DNA from: a bacterium
GTDB lineage: Bacteria > Bdellovibrionota_C > UBA2361 > RFPC01
Reading direction: 5' to 3'
Length of the DNA: 64,000 nt
Assembly (NCBI GenBank): GCA_030431715.1
Contig: JAUIIO010000003.1
Location: forward strand, 62,001 to 126,000
The position numbers and the translations under genes were made by a program. Positions 8,863 to 16,403 of this stretch are shown piece by piece (positions within the stretch are counted from its first letter, which is position 1; every line of letters begins with the position of its first letter). The notes beneath the pieces were generated by a model. That model was given only the letters and a program-made list of their open reading frames with translations. It was not told where the DNA came from and did not search any database.

Positions 8863-10605
8863 GGCTTTCTTCTTACCCAGAATATTGAGTAAAAAAGCCC
8901 AGTAAACTATGCCGAGGGAAGCTCCGAATGCCAGCTTAATCACAAATGGAATAGCATACGGTGATAAAAACCCTTCTACGAGCCCTGCAATAACAAGACA
9001 CCCTGCATTAAAGAGAAGAAGATCAATCACTATCTTCCCATGCTCTCTTAAGGCTTGCTTGCGTGATCTTGATCCTGGCGAGATAAGCGCATCTCCAAGG
9101 TACAGTCCGCATCCGCCTGCGACGAAGATAACAGAGAGTTCTAAGAATCCGTGCATAACTACAAAATCGAGTAACCTTCCAGCCATGTTGTAGTGCGTGA
9201 GCGCTGAAAAGATGCCACCAAGATGTACTCCGTTAAAGATCATAATAGCAGCGGTGCCAACACCACCTGTAATTCCCAGAGCAAATGCAGCAAGGGTAAC
9301 CTTTATGTTGTTCACCATTATCTGTGAGGAGGCAAGTGAGCTCATTCCTTGAATGCTCTCTGTCCAGAGCTCTCCATTTTCTAAATTTTGGGCGATCTCT
9401 TCTGATAAAAAGAGCCACGCGAGATTTGGATCTAATTGGATAATGGCTGCTGTAATAAGACCTGAGCCAATTCCAAGTAGGGTTGATATTGTGCAGTGCC
9501 ATTTTATTGCATGAAACGAGGCTGGAACTCTCTTAAGGAGTGAGGGTTCGGCCTCACTTAACGTATCAAGTCGTCTGGAGTATATAAGCCTTCGTCCGAG
9601 TCGTACCAAGCGCGAAGCTCTCATTCCTTCAGAGGTATCTGGATAGAAGGCTGAAAGATAGGCATAACGCTGACATACCAATCGATACGATCTCGCAATA
9701 TGAAGAAGCTTACTAGCACTATATGGCGTTGTCGCTTTTTCAAACGTTGTAAAAGCGTGCTCGGTTTCGCGTAGTTCTTCGTTAATCTTTCTCCAATTAA
9801 TTGAATGGTCGTTTTTCTTTTGAGAAGAGGTATGCTTTTCGGGCTGGGCGTTATGAAAGAAAGTGTCTAGCCACTTATTTTTCTTTTTTTCTGTTGAAAG
9901 ATCTGGGATATCGAGGTCAGTACAGATATCAAATATGACGCCTAGGATTCTGTCCAGCATTTGAGCACTGACTTCACTTGTAAGCTCAGGCCTCCGTCTA
10001 CGGAACTTATCTATGACGTTATAAACATCAAGTGGAATGGTGATTTTCTTTCTATTGTCGTCAAGTGTTGAAGTGTAAGTGCCTTCTTCGCTGAATACCT
10101 CATGCTCATAAACTACAATGGTTCCGGCCACAAGATCTCCCAATCGCTGAGAGCGCTCGGAGAAAATCATGCTAAAGAAAGCAACAGCGCCCATACCAGG
10201 CATAAGATCAATAATTAAGAGCACGGTTCTTAGTATCGAGGCTTCGAGTGTTACAGGGAGCCCGGACTCATTGACAACTGAGAGCCCCATAGCCTTCTTC
10301 CCCGGAGTTACTCCGTTATGGCATACTTCAAAGTAAATCGGATAACTCCACTCAACCAGAAAGAGAAGGAGTACTATTAGGCTAATGACTATAGTATGAG
10401 ATTCTCCGATAACCGATCCTATCGACTCAAAAATATCAAAAAACCCGTAGTCTGAGAGCATCGACGCAACTGTTATAAAAATGAGCATACAGAATGCGAA
10501 TACAGTCCAGCGTATAGCAAAATCGAGAACATAGGCGATCGCCCGGCTCCCAAAGGTAGCAGGGTGTATATCAATCCATACCTGATCGGGAAGGTGCACA
10601 CGCAT
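8857..10605 (-). CDS. RDD domain - SpoIIM domain fusion membrane protein
   Basis: 582 residues from the chosen ATG at 10605. The N-terminal part (about 1-165) is an RDD domain: PATFGSRAIAYVLDF, then EVCHNGVTPGKKAMGLSVV and SERSQRLGDLVAGTIVVYE. A hydrophilic linker of about 150 residues follows. The C-terminal 220 residues are a SpoIIM/DUF95-like membrane domain: NNIKVTLAAFALGITGGVG, FNGVHLGGIFSAL, then FLELSVIFVAGGCGLYLGDA. In many genomes RDD and SpoIIM proteins are separate neighbours of MoxR/DUF58 genes; here they are one frame, convergent with that operon. Longer starts exist (ATG 10647, GTG 10677). 10605 fits the family because RDD proteins usually begin just before the LPDQVWIDI-like strand. 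Confidence 0.85.
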   Translation of the reverse strand: MRVHLPDQVWIDIHPATFGSRAIAYVLDFAIRWTVFAFCMLIFITVASMLSDYGFFDIFESIGSVIGESHTIVISLIVLLLFLVEWSYPIYFEVCHNGVTPGKKAMGLSVVNESGLPVTLEASILRTVLLIIDLMPGMGAVAFFSMIFSERSQRLGDLVAGTIVVYEHEVFSEEGTYTSTLDDNRKKITIPLDVYNVIDKFRRRRPELTSEVSAQMLDRILGVIFDICTDLDIPDLSTEKKKNKWLDTFFHNAQPEKHTSSQKKNDHSINWRKINEELRETEHAFTTFEKATTPYSASKLLHIARSYRLVCQRYAYLSAFYPDTSEGMRASRLVRLGRRLIYSRRLDTLSEAEPSLLKRVPASFHAIKWHCTISTLLGIGSGLITAAIIQLDPNLAWLFLSEEIAQNLENGELWTESIQGMSSLASSQIMVNNIKVTLAAFALGITGGVGTAAIMIFNGVHLGGIFSALTHYNMAGRLLDFVVMHGFLELSVIFVAGGCGLYLGDALISPGSRSRKQALREHGKIVIDLLLFNAGCLVIAGLVEGFLSPYAIPFVIKLAFGASLGIVYWAFLLNILGKKKAS

Positions 10606-10744
10606 AGGCCTAGATATCGGCAGTTGCGAGTTTGAATATGAGCACATTATACCTGTTGTTACATGTACTGCGGGCACAAAGGAGTCGATCTATCTACTTG
10701 ATATTATGTAAAAAGTGGTGAATTCAGCTTGCTAAGGGAAAACG

Positions 10745-12391
10745 TTACTTACTGCTCATGAAATCACTGAGTGTAGCTTCAACAGGAGTGCGATCGAGTA
10801 ATTCACCTATCTCTTCTGCCATATCAGTTGAGATTTTATCGTCCTGAGCTTCAGCGAGTGCACCTGTGAGTAGGCTAATCGTCTTATCTAAAGAGGTAAA
10901 CAGATCCTCATAGAGCATTGACTCTTCTCGTCCTTGCAGAGCTTGATGCGCGTCAGAAACAAGTTGGGTCATATGCTGTACTCCCGGACGTGAGTGCGCG
11001 AGAAGAACCTTCATGCGTTCAAAGGTTGTATTAATAGTGTAAAGTCTGCTCACTTCTTGAAGTGATTCAATGGCTGCGAAAGCAACTTCTCTTGAGCCAT
11101 TAGCGAGAGCATCTTGAAACTCAGAGTAAGCTTTTGAAAATAATGTTTTAAACGTAACAAAGGGGCGTAACGTAATCTTTGGTAATGCACCGTGAGGATC
11201 GATCTTGAGTTGTTTTTCAAGCTGTCTTACCAGATTAATATCAGGCTCCTCTGAACTATCAAAAAAGTGCTCAAATCTTTTTAAATTTGTATATGCGCTA
11301 CTGAGATGCTCTAGGTATCTGTTAAAAAGCTTTTCTTGACGCAAGAGGCTTTTACGAAAATTCATGTAATCATCTTCATTAAACGAGCCAGTCTTACGCA
11401 TTGTTTGGAATCTGCTTTCTAGTCTGGATTTTGCTGCAGTGATCTTACTCATGGCAGCTGAAACATTAATGCGATCGCGCTTGTCTCGAAGAGTTGCGGC
11501 AGCTTGGAGGAGGCCGTGAGCCTCTTTCTTCATAGGAACCTGTGCATTCTCAAGGCAGCGATAACATTTGCTGAGAAGTTTCTGGGTCTCTTCAATGAGC
11601 TGATCTTTATGTGTTTTCCAATCTTTATCGAGTCTTCCAATAAGAAGAGTAAGCTCTATCTCAATATCCGTTAACGTATTCTCTTCCTGACCATAATTTG
11701 TCCGTTCGTGAAGTGTCTTCCTGTATGCAGCGTAGCCGGAAGTGAAGTGCGACAGGATCATCTTTCGTAAGCCGGGCTGATTACGATCGTTTGTTGGATC
11801 TTCACGGAAGTGGATTATGATGCCAGTGAGCGCTGGATCGAGAGATTCATTCTCCGGAACAGTATAAAAGCGTGTCTGCTCCGATGCGAAAGGAATGAGA
11901 GGGCAGAAGAACTCTTTAAGCTTCGCAATGCTCTCTAAAGATCCGAGATGTTCAAGTCGACCTGATGGGTCGCCGTGAAACTTTGAAAGATCAATAAGGC
12001 CTATAGTCTCAGCAAATCCCTCCGGAATATTTCCAGGATCTACCAGAATACCTTCAAGAGGATATATTTCTTTAGGAATTTTGCGTTTCTCTACCAACTC
12101 TCGTGGAATACCAAGCAGGTCAGGCCTTGTGAGTGTAGCAGCAACGCGTAACCCAAGTGTGCCACGAAGAGCTCTAGTAGTCAGTTCGTAAGCGGCATTG
12201 TTTTCAGCTCTGGTTACATACTTTTGCGCCCATCGATTTTCGTCCGGTGTCCGGTCATGTGACTCCCGCTGACGCTCAATGGAGTCTTCCCGTATCTGCA
12301 GCCGTCTTTGCTCGGCTGTAATGCGGCTTGGGGTCTGCTCGGGAGTCTGCTCGGGAGGCTGGTGTTGGCTTGCGGCTTCTGGAGTTCTCAT
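10745..12391 (-). CDS. Unrecognised helical cytoplasmic protein
   Basis: 548 residues, not recognised. No signal peptide or membrane segment. The N-terminal 50 residues are Pro/Gln/Glu-rich and low in complexity (PEQTPEQTPSRI). Residues 50-220 are mixed. The rest is mostly charged helices with coiled-coil character (for example DYMNFRKSLLRQEKLFNRYL). No catalytic motif stands out. It lies downstream of two exported-protein genes on the same strand and upstream of the RDD-SpoIIM gene, with about 140 bases between; a shared transcript is possible. The frame is long, open and has ordinary codon use, so the gene is likely real, but no function can be given. Confidence 0.7.
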   Translation of the reverse strand: MRTPEAASQHQPPEQTPEQTPSRITAEQRRLQIREDSIERQRESHDRTPDENRWAQKYVTRAENNAAYELTTRALRGTLGLRVAATLTRPDLLGIPRELVEKRKIPKEIYPLEGILVDPGNIPEGFAETIGLIDLSKFHGDPSGRLEHLGSLESIAKLKEFFCPLIPFASEQTRFYTVPENESLDPALTGIIIHFREDPTNDRNQPGLRKMILSHFTSGYAAYRKTLHERTNYGQEENTLTDIEIELTLLIGRLDKDWKTHKDQLIEETQKLLSKCYRCLENAQVPMKKEAHGLLQAAATLRDKRDRINVSAAMSKITAAKSRLESRFQTMRKTGSFNEDDYMNFRKSLLRQEKLFNRYLEHLSSAYTNLKRFEHFFDSSEEPDINLVRQLEKQLKIDPHGALPKITLRPFVTFKTLFSKAYSEFQDALANGSREVAFAAIESLQEVSRLYTINTTFERMKVLLAHSRPGVQHMTQLVSDAHQALQGREESMLYEDLFTSLDKTISLLTGALAEAQDDKISTDMAEEIGELLDRTPVEATLSDFMSSK

Positions 12392-12440
12392 AGCTCAAAA
12401 TAGTATCATCACCTTTACAGAAAGCATAGTTATCTGACAA

Positions 12441-13097
12441 TTACCTTGAATCAAGATTTGGTTGGTTCTTCTCTCCTGCTGGATAGCTAAGGCCGCATGC
12501 CCCATCTTGGCTTTCTTTGTATGAAGAGCCAGCGCATATTCTATCTTCGCTATTGCTTAAGAACATTATACCTATGGGCTTCTTATCGACTCCGGTGACG
12601 AGGTCTATTCTTGGAGCCTTTTCACTACTTCGTATTCTCAGGCCGCTATGGGACTCTTCTGCGCTTATCGAGATTCTACTGTGTTCAGCGTTTTTCCCAA
12701 TATGTATAGAACTTGAGTCTGGTGAACTCCGAAGACCTACGCTCCAAGGGGAAGTTTTAGAATAGATGTTAGCCGCTGCGTAATCTTTGTGGCTTGTCAG
12801 CATAATTCGATTGTCTGATTTGCTTGTAAGTACCATCTGTGCTGATTGTTGGTCCTCTGAAGGGTACACACTAAAGTACGGTGTCTCTCCCTCCCTGTCG
12901 TAGAGATGTAGAACCGCTCCACCTTCTTTGAGCGTTCGTAGTGTGGCGGCTTTCTTGCCACTTTGAGTGATGAGTGAGAGCTTTTGAGTTGTGATGCTCT
13001 CGTGAGGTTTGTTTCCATGTCCCGGTAGCATGATTGCTGCTCCAAGTATTCCACCAAAGATACCTGCACAAAAAGAAAGAAGAAGAGATGCGTTCAT
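12441..13097 (-). CDS. Membrane-anchored protein of unknown function
   Basis: 218 residues. One N-terminal hydrophobic segment (residues 4-24, glycine-rich, SFCAGIFGGILGAAIML) acts as a signal anchor or uncleaved signal. The remainder is predicted to be beta-rich, with a rhythmic pattern of short strands: AVLHLYDREGETPYFSVYPS, AQMVLTSKSDNRIML, then SSIHIGKNAEHSRISISAE. This may be a small repeat or beta-solenoid-like fold. No family recognised. The gap to the upstream gene is 24 bases, so the two are probably cotranscribed. The start has no strong Shine-Dalgarno sequence. Confidence 0.6.
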   Translation of the reverse strand: MNASLLLSFCAGIFGGILGAAIMLPGHGNKPHESITTQKLSLITQSGKKAATLRTLKEGGAVLHLYDREGETPYFSVYPSEDQQSAQMVLTSKSDNRIMLTSHKDYAAANIYSKTSPWSVGLRSSPDSSSIHIGKNAEHSRISISAEESHSGLRIRSSEKAPRIDLVTGVDKKPIGIMFLSNSEDRICAGSSYKESQDGACGLSYPAGEKNQPNLDSR

Positions 13098-13121
13098 AGA
13101 GGTAAGTGTGCTCCTAGACTT

Positions 13122-13691
13122 TTATTGCGTTGGCAGTTCGGTGAGTATCTGGTCGAGTTCCTGTAACTGCACTTCCTGTGCGTTCAGTATACTATCGAGC
13201 TCTTGTTGCGCGGATTCTATTTCTTCAGCTGTCTTATCTTTAAGAAGTTTTAGAAGTCGAACTTCAAGCTTTGCGACCTTGATTCCAAGCTTGAAGATGC
13301 GAACCCCCAGTCTCGCAACACGACGAGCGGCGGCTTCAGATATATTACTTCCTGCATAAGCCGCCGTGAGTACATTATTACTTAAATTTTGAAACTGTCT
13401 TTTTGCTTTTGCCAGTCGTTTTCTGAGAATTTTAAATTTGGAGCGAATTTTTACAATTGTAATTTTTCTCTTTCCTGAAGCACGCTTAATGATCCTTGTA
13501 GATACTTTAATTCCGCGTTTCGTTTTAGATATGCCCAGTTTTGCTGAATTTTCGAAGATATCAAAAATAGCGGTGGGAGAGAACGTTGGAATATCTAAGC
13601 CTTGAGCGCCAGCATGAGCGGTAAAAGCAGTAAGGCCAAAGACGAAACACATTAAAGCAAATAAGAAAGTGCTCAATAATTTATGTTGCAT
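13122..13691 (-). CDS. Exported basic helical protein
   Basis: 189 residues, not recognised. The N-terminus is a good Sec signal peptide (MQHKLLSTFLFALMCFVFGL followed by TAFTAHAGA, cleavage near residue 29). The mature part begins with a short hydrophobic patch. A Lys/Arg-rich helical stretch follows (about residues 55-95, including SKFKILRKRLAKAKRQF), then a heptad-like C-terminus rich in Leu/Glu. Similar strongly basic helices occur in the exported proteins at 24570-27794 and 42747-44042. It may bind nucleic acid, polysaccharide or an acidic surface partner, but that is speculation. Confidence 0.65.
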   Translation of the reverse strand: MQHKLLSTFLFALMCFVFGLTAFTAHAGAQGLDIPTFSPTAIFDIFENSAKLGISKTKRGIKVSTRIIKRASGKRKITIVKIRSKFKILRKRLAKAKRQFQNLSNNVLTAAYAGSNISEAAARRVARLGVRIFKLGIKVAKLEVRLLKLLKDKTAEEIESAQQELDSILNAQEVQLQELDQILTELPTQ

Positions 13692-13816
13692 GAAATTCTC
13701 TTTTCGAATTTTTTAAAATTGGATACTTCCATTAGCAGACATTACACATATTAATGGAGTTTTCGCCCAAATCAAGGTGTATGAATGGTATAGAGGATGT
13801 AAGCTCACGAGCCTGT

Positions 13817-14917
13817 TTAGAGATTTAGATGGTATCGTGTGCTCCTCCCGTCTCCTTTTCGTATAAGTGCTTCAATATTGTGTAGCTCCTGTAAGTCTCT
13901 TGTTGCTGTAGCTTTAGATACTCCGGTGATCGAAATGTATTTTTTAGGGCTCATTCCACCTTCAAAGCCTTCAGGACCAGCAGCTGACATCTTTCTTAGA
14001 ACCTTAAGCTGTCGATCGCTCAAGGTATCACGGTGTTTATCAAAGAATTTAGCTAAAGAGAGACTGTATTCAACTACTACTTGAGCATCTTCTCTGGCAT
14101 GAAGTGCCATTTCTACGAAGTACTCTATCCAAGGTGTTATTTGGAGTGACATCTGCGCGCGCTCTAGAGCTGCGTAGTATTCTTGCTTCTGCGCCTCGAT
14201 GGTTTTTGATAAAGAGATATACTCCGGACGGCCAATTCCCTGTGCTAAAACTTTTTCTGATATTGCACGACCGATCCTTCCGTTCCCATCTTCAAAAGGG
14301 TGAATAGATTCAAAATAGAGGTGTGCTATAGCGGAACGTACCAATGGCGGCTTAAGCTCATTAGCTCCGCTACTGGTGGAGTTAAACCACTTAATAAACG
14401 CCCCCATCTCTTTTTTAACACGATTCGATGGTGGGGCTTCGTAATGTACGGTTTGCTTAGCTGGAGTGCCTGATACGACTTGCATCGGTTCAGAATGAGT
14501 GCGCCACTTACCGATCTCAATTCCTGATGCACCTTGCATGAGCATCTTGTGCCAGTTCAGTAGCATCTCTTCCGTTAGTGGTGCATGAAATTGATTGCGT
14601 ATATCTATCGCCAATTCAGAGATGCCAGTGGCTCTTTTGTCTTGTACCTGTATTGCTACTTTATTTAGGCCAAGCTTGTTTCTTATCGACGACTTCACGT
14701 CTTCTCTGCTTATATATTCGCCTTCTATTTCTGAGGTCTTCACCGCTTCAGTCACCATGAGTTGTAGTGCGGCTTCTTGTTGCATCTCGTTACTTAACCC
14801 CTTGAGGATGCCGGATACCTCGCCAGTTTTCTCGGCAAAGGTGAGCAGTTGCTTGCGGACACTAGAAAGATCGTATGTGAAGTTAGGCCAGTTTGGGTGC
14901 TGCCAGTTGTATTTCAT
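13817..14917 (-). CDS. Fic-family AMP-transferase with DUF4172 and C-terminal winged-helix region
   Basis: 366 residues. Fic proteins transfer AMP (or another nucleotide group) to target hydroxyls. The N-terminus KYNWQHPNWPNF is a DUF4172-type opening. TSEIEG (61-66) fits the (S/T)xxxE(G/N) inhibitory helix that blocks ATP when it lies N-terminal to the Fic core. The catalytic motif HPFEDGNGRIGR is intact (from residue 206). The C-terminal 70 residues (SDRQLKVLRKMSA, then ISITGVSKATATRDLQEL) form a likely winged helix-turn-helix, so the protein may bind DNA. A GTG at 14935 is possible. ATG 14917 matches the family start and lies six bases after a -10 box, implying a leaderless mRNA. No separate antitoxin gene is adjacent. 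Confidence 0.92.
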   Translation of the reverse strand: MKYNWQHPNWPNFTYDLSSVRKQLLTFAEKTGEVSGILKGLSNEMQQEAALQLMVTEAVKTSEIEGEYISREDVKSSIRNKLGLNKVAIQVQDKRATGISELAIDIRNQFHAPLTEEMLLNWHKMLMQGASGIEIGKWRTHSEPMQVVSGTPAKQTVHYEAPPSNRVKKEMGAFIKWFNSTSSGANELKPPLVRSAIAHLYFESIHPFEDGNGRIGRAISEKVLAQGIGRPEYISLSKTIEAQKQEYYAALERAQMSLQITPWIEYFVEMALHAREDAQVVVEYSLSLAKFFDKHRDTLSDRQLKVLRKMSAAGPEGFEGGMSPKKYISITGVSKATATRDLQELHNIEALIRKGDGRSTRYHLNL

Positions 14918-14946
14918 GAGCCGATTATCTCGCACAATCGGCTCAT
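14916..14946. promoter_or_regulatory. Palindrome 1 (proximal), overlapping the fic start codon
   Basis: Arms ATGAGCCGATT (14916-14926) and AATCGGCTCAT (14936-14946) are perfect reverse complements of 11 bases around a nine-base centre. The left arm contains the fic ATG and the -10 box overlaps it. This position and symmetry suggest an operator, perhaps for the Fic protein's own C-terminal winged helix. Confidence 0.75.
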
Positions 14947-14952
14947 TTGCAA
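14924..14952 (-). promoter_or_regulatory. Leaderless promoter of fic
   Basis: On the minus strand, a -35 box TTGCAA (14952-14947), a spacer of exactly 17 bases and a -10 box GATAAT (14929-14924) precede the fic ATG (14917) by six bases. Transcription would start at or next to the ATG, giving a leaderless message. No Shine-Dalgarno sequence is present before the ATG. Confidence 0.65.
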
Positions 14953-14957
14953 GCTAA

Positions 14958-14993
14958 ATATGAGCCGATTAGCGGGGCGTAATCGGCTCATAT
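14958..14993. promoter_or_regulatory. Palindrome 2 (distal) between fic and the alcohol dehydrogenase gene
   Basis: Arms ATATGAGCCGATTA (14958-14971) and TAATCGGCTCATAT (14980-14993) are perfect 14-base reverse complements around an eight-base centre. The core ATGAGCCGATT is identical to that of palindrome 1. The centres are about 44 bases apart, roughly four helical turns, which suits cooperative binding of a dimeric regulator on one DNA face. Confidence 0.75.
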
Positions 14994-15114
14994 TGGCATA
15001 ATATATTGTATATATTACTAATATGTTGTGGTTTAAACGCCTGATTGCAGTGGCTTTTGCTTTTCAGGACACTTGCCTAGTATATGCGCAGAGTCTGAAT
15101 TTGGAGAAAGATAT

Positions 15115-16164
15115 ATGGAAGTTAAGGCGTACGCTAATCATGCCGCGGATAAACCGTTTGAACCTTATAGTTTTACTCGGCGTGAGCCTGGTCCAGAGGA
15201 TGTGGCAATCGATATTAAGTACTGTGGGATCTGCCACTCTGATATCCATACTGCACGCAGTGAGTGGGGACCGGCTTTTTATCCATGTGTACCGGGTCAT
15301 GAAATCGTTGGAGTCGTAAAAAGTGTTGGAAGCGATGTAACAAAATTTTCAGTAGGTGACACCGTTGGTGTCGGATGTATGGTTGATTCCTGTCGAACCT
15401 GCCCGAGTTGTCAGCAGGGGCTTGAGCAATACTGCGATAACGGATTCACCAGTACCTATAATAATACCTTTAATAATAAGGTGAAAGATGATGGGTACAC
15501 AAAGGGAGGATATTCAACACACATCGTTGTTGATGAGCGCTTTGTGTTGCGAGTGCCAGAGAATCTCGAACTTCAAGCTGTGGCACCATTGCTCTGTGCT
15601 GGGATTACTACGTACTCACCTCTTAAGCATGCCGGGGTGAAGAAAGGTGACCGTGTTGCGATCTTGGGTCTTGGAGGCCTCGGACATATGGGAGTAAAGC
15701 TTGCAGCATCGTTTGGTGCGGAAGTTACTGTACTGTCGCGCTCACCGGGGAAGCGTGAAGATGCTGAACGACTTGGAGCTTCAAACTTTTTACTTACTAC
15801 AGATGATGATGAAGTAGCAAAGCACAGTGAATATTTTGACTTTATCCTTGATACCGTTTCAGCTCCTCACGACCTCGCACAGGCTATGGGAATGATAAAG
15901 CGTGAAGGGAAGCTCCTTATGGTCGGCGCGTCTGATAAGCCACTTGATCTGAATGTCTTCCCTCTTATTTTTAAGAGACGTAGTGTCATGGGATCACTTA
16001 TTGGTGGAATTCCAGAAACTCAGGAGATGCTTGATCACTGCGGGAAGCACGGGATAGTAAGTGACATTGAGCTTATTAAAGCTGACTATATAAATGAGGC
16101 TTATGAACGAGTGCTGAAAAGTGATGTGAAGTATCGGTTTGTGATTGATTGTGCTTCTTTTTAG
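15115..16164 (+). CDS. Zinc-dependent alcohol/aldehyde dehydrogenase (CAD/YahK type)
   Basis: 349 residues. Medium-chain dehydrogenase/reductase of the cinnamyl-alcohol-dehydrogenase/YahK group, probably an NADP-linked aldehyde reductase. The catalytic zinc ligands are in CGICHSDIH and GHEIVGVV. The structural zinc cluster is CRTCPSCQQGLEQYC. The Rossmann motif is GLGGLGHMGVKLA. The ending KYRFVIDCASF is typical of the subfamily. The ATG at 15115 follows GGAGAAAG with good spacing; a longer in-frame start at 15073 would add 14 residues with no homology pattern. The gene is divergent from fic and shares its intergenic palindromes, so the two could be co-regulated. Confidence 0.92.
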   Translation: MEVKAYANHAADKPFEPYSFTRREPGPEDVAIDIKYCGICHSDIHTARSEWGPAFYPCVPGHEIVGVVKSVGSDVTKFSVGDTVGVGCMVDSCRTCPSCQQGLEQYCDNGFTSTYNNTFNNKVKDDGYTKGGYSTHIVVDERFVLRVPENLELQAVAPLLCAGITTYSPLKHAGVKKGDRVAILGLGGLGHMGVKLAASFGAEVTVLSRSPGKREDAERLGASNFLLTTDDDEVAKHSEYFDFILDTVSAPHDLAQAMGMIKREGKLLMVGASDKPLDLNVFPLIFKRRSVMGSLIGGIPETQEMLDHCGKHGIVSDIELIKADYINEAYERVLKSDVKYRFVIDCASF

Positions 16165-16180
16165 TTAGAAGCTCAGTTCT

Positions 16181-16228
16181 CCTCATCCTCATCCTCATCC
16201 TCATCCTCATCCTCATCCTCATCCTCAT
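16181..16228. repeat. Hexanucleotide microsatellite (CCTCAT)8
   Basis: Eight perfect tandem copies of CCTCAT begin 17 bases after the alcohol dehydrogenase stop codon (16162-16164). Perfect copy identity suggests recent slippage. It lies outside any recognised gene, between this gene and the membrane protein gene at 16404. Confidence 0.95.
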
Positions 16229-16403
16229 CTTGCACTATAACTTCACTTGTTGTAGGTGCAGGATGAGTAGAAGAAGCCCTTTCTCTTTTTTATTTCAGAC
16301 GATAATAACACAGGAGCTCGCGGAGAACGCGGAGGGGCTTTCAAGAGAGGGGGGTTGTTGTTAAGCTTGGCACTGATTTAGTACTCAGGGCTTACTTCTT
16401 TCT

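Noticed and set aside
14917..14935. GTG 14935 as fic start
   Set aside because: It lies in the spacer between the -35 and -10 boxes and adds residues not found in DUF4172 proteins; the ATG at 14917 is preferred.
16181..16228. CRISPR-like array
   Set aside because: The unit is only six bases with no spacers; it is a simple microsatellite.
16149..16364. Short frame with alternating Ile-Leu residues over the CCTCAT repeat
   Set aside because: The frame arises from translating the microsatellite in a different frame and overlaps the dehydrogenase stop; no Shine-Dalgarno.
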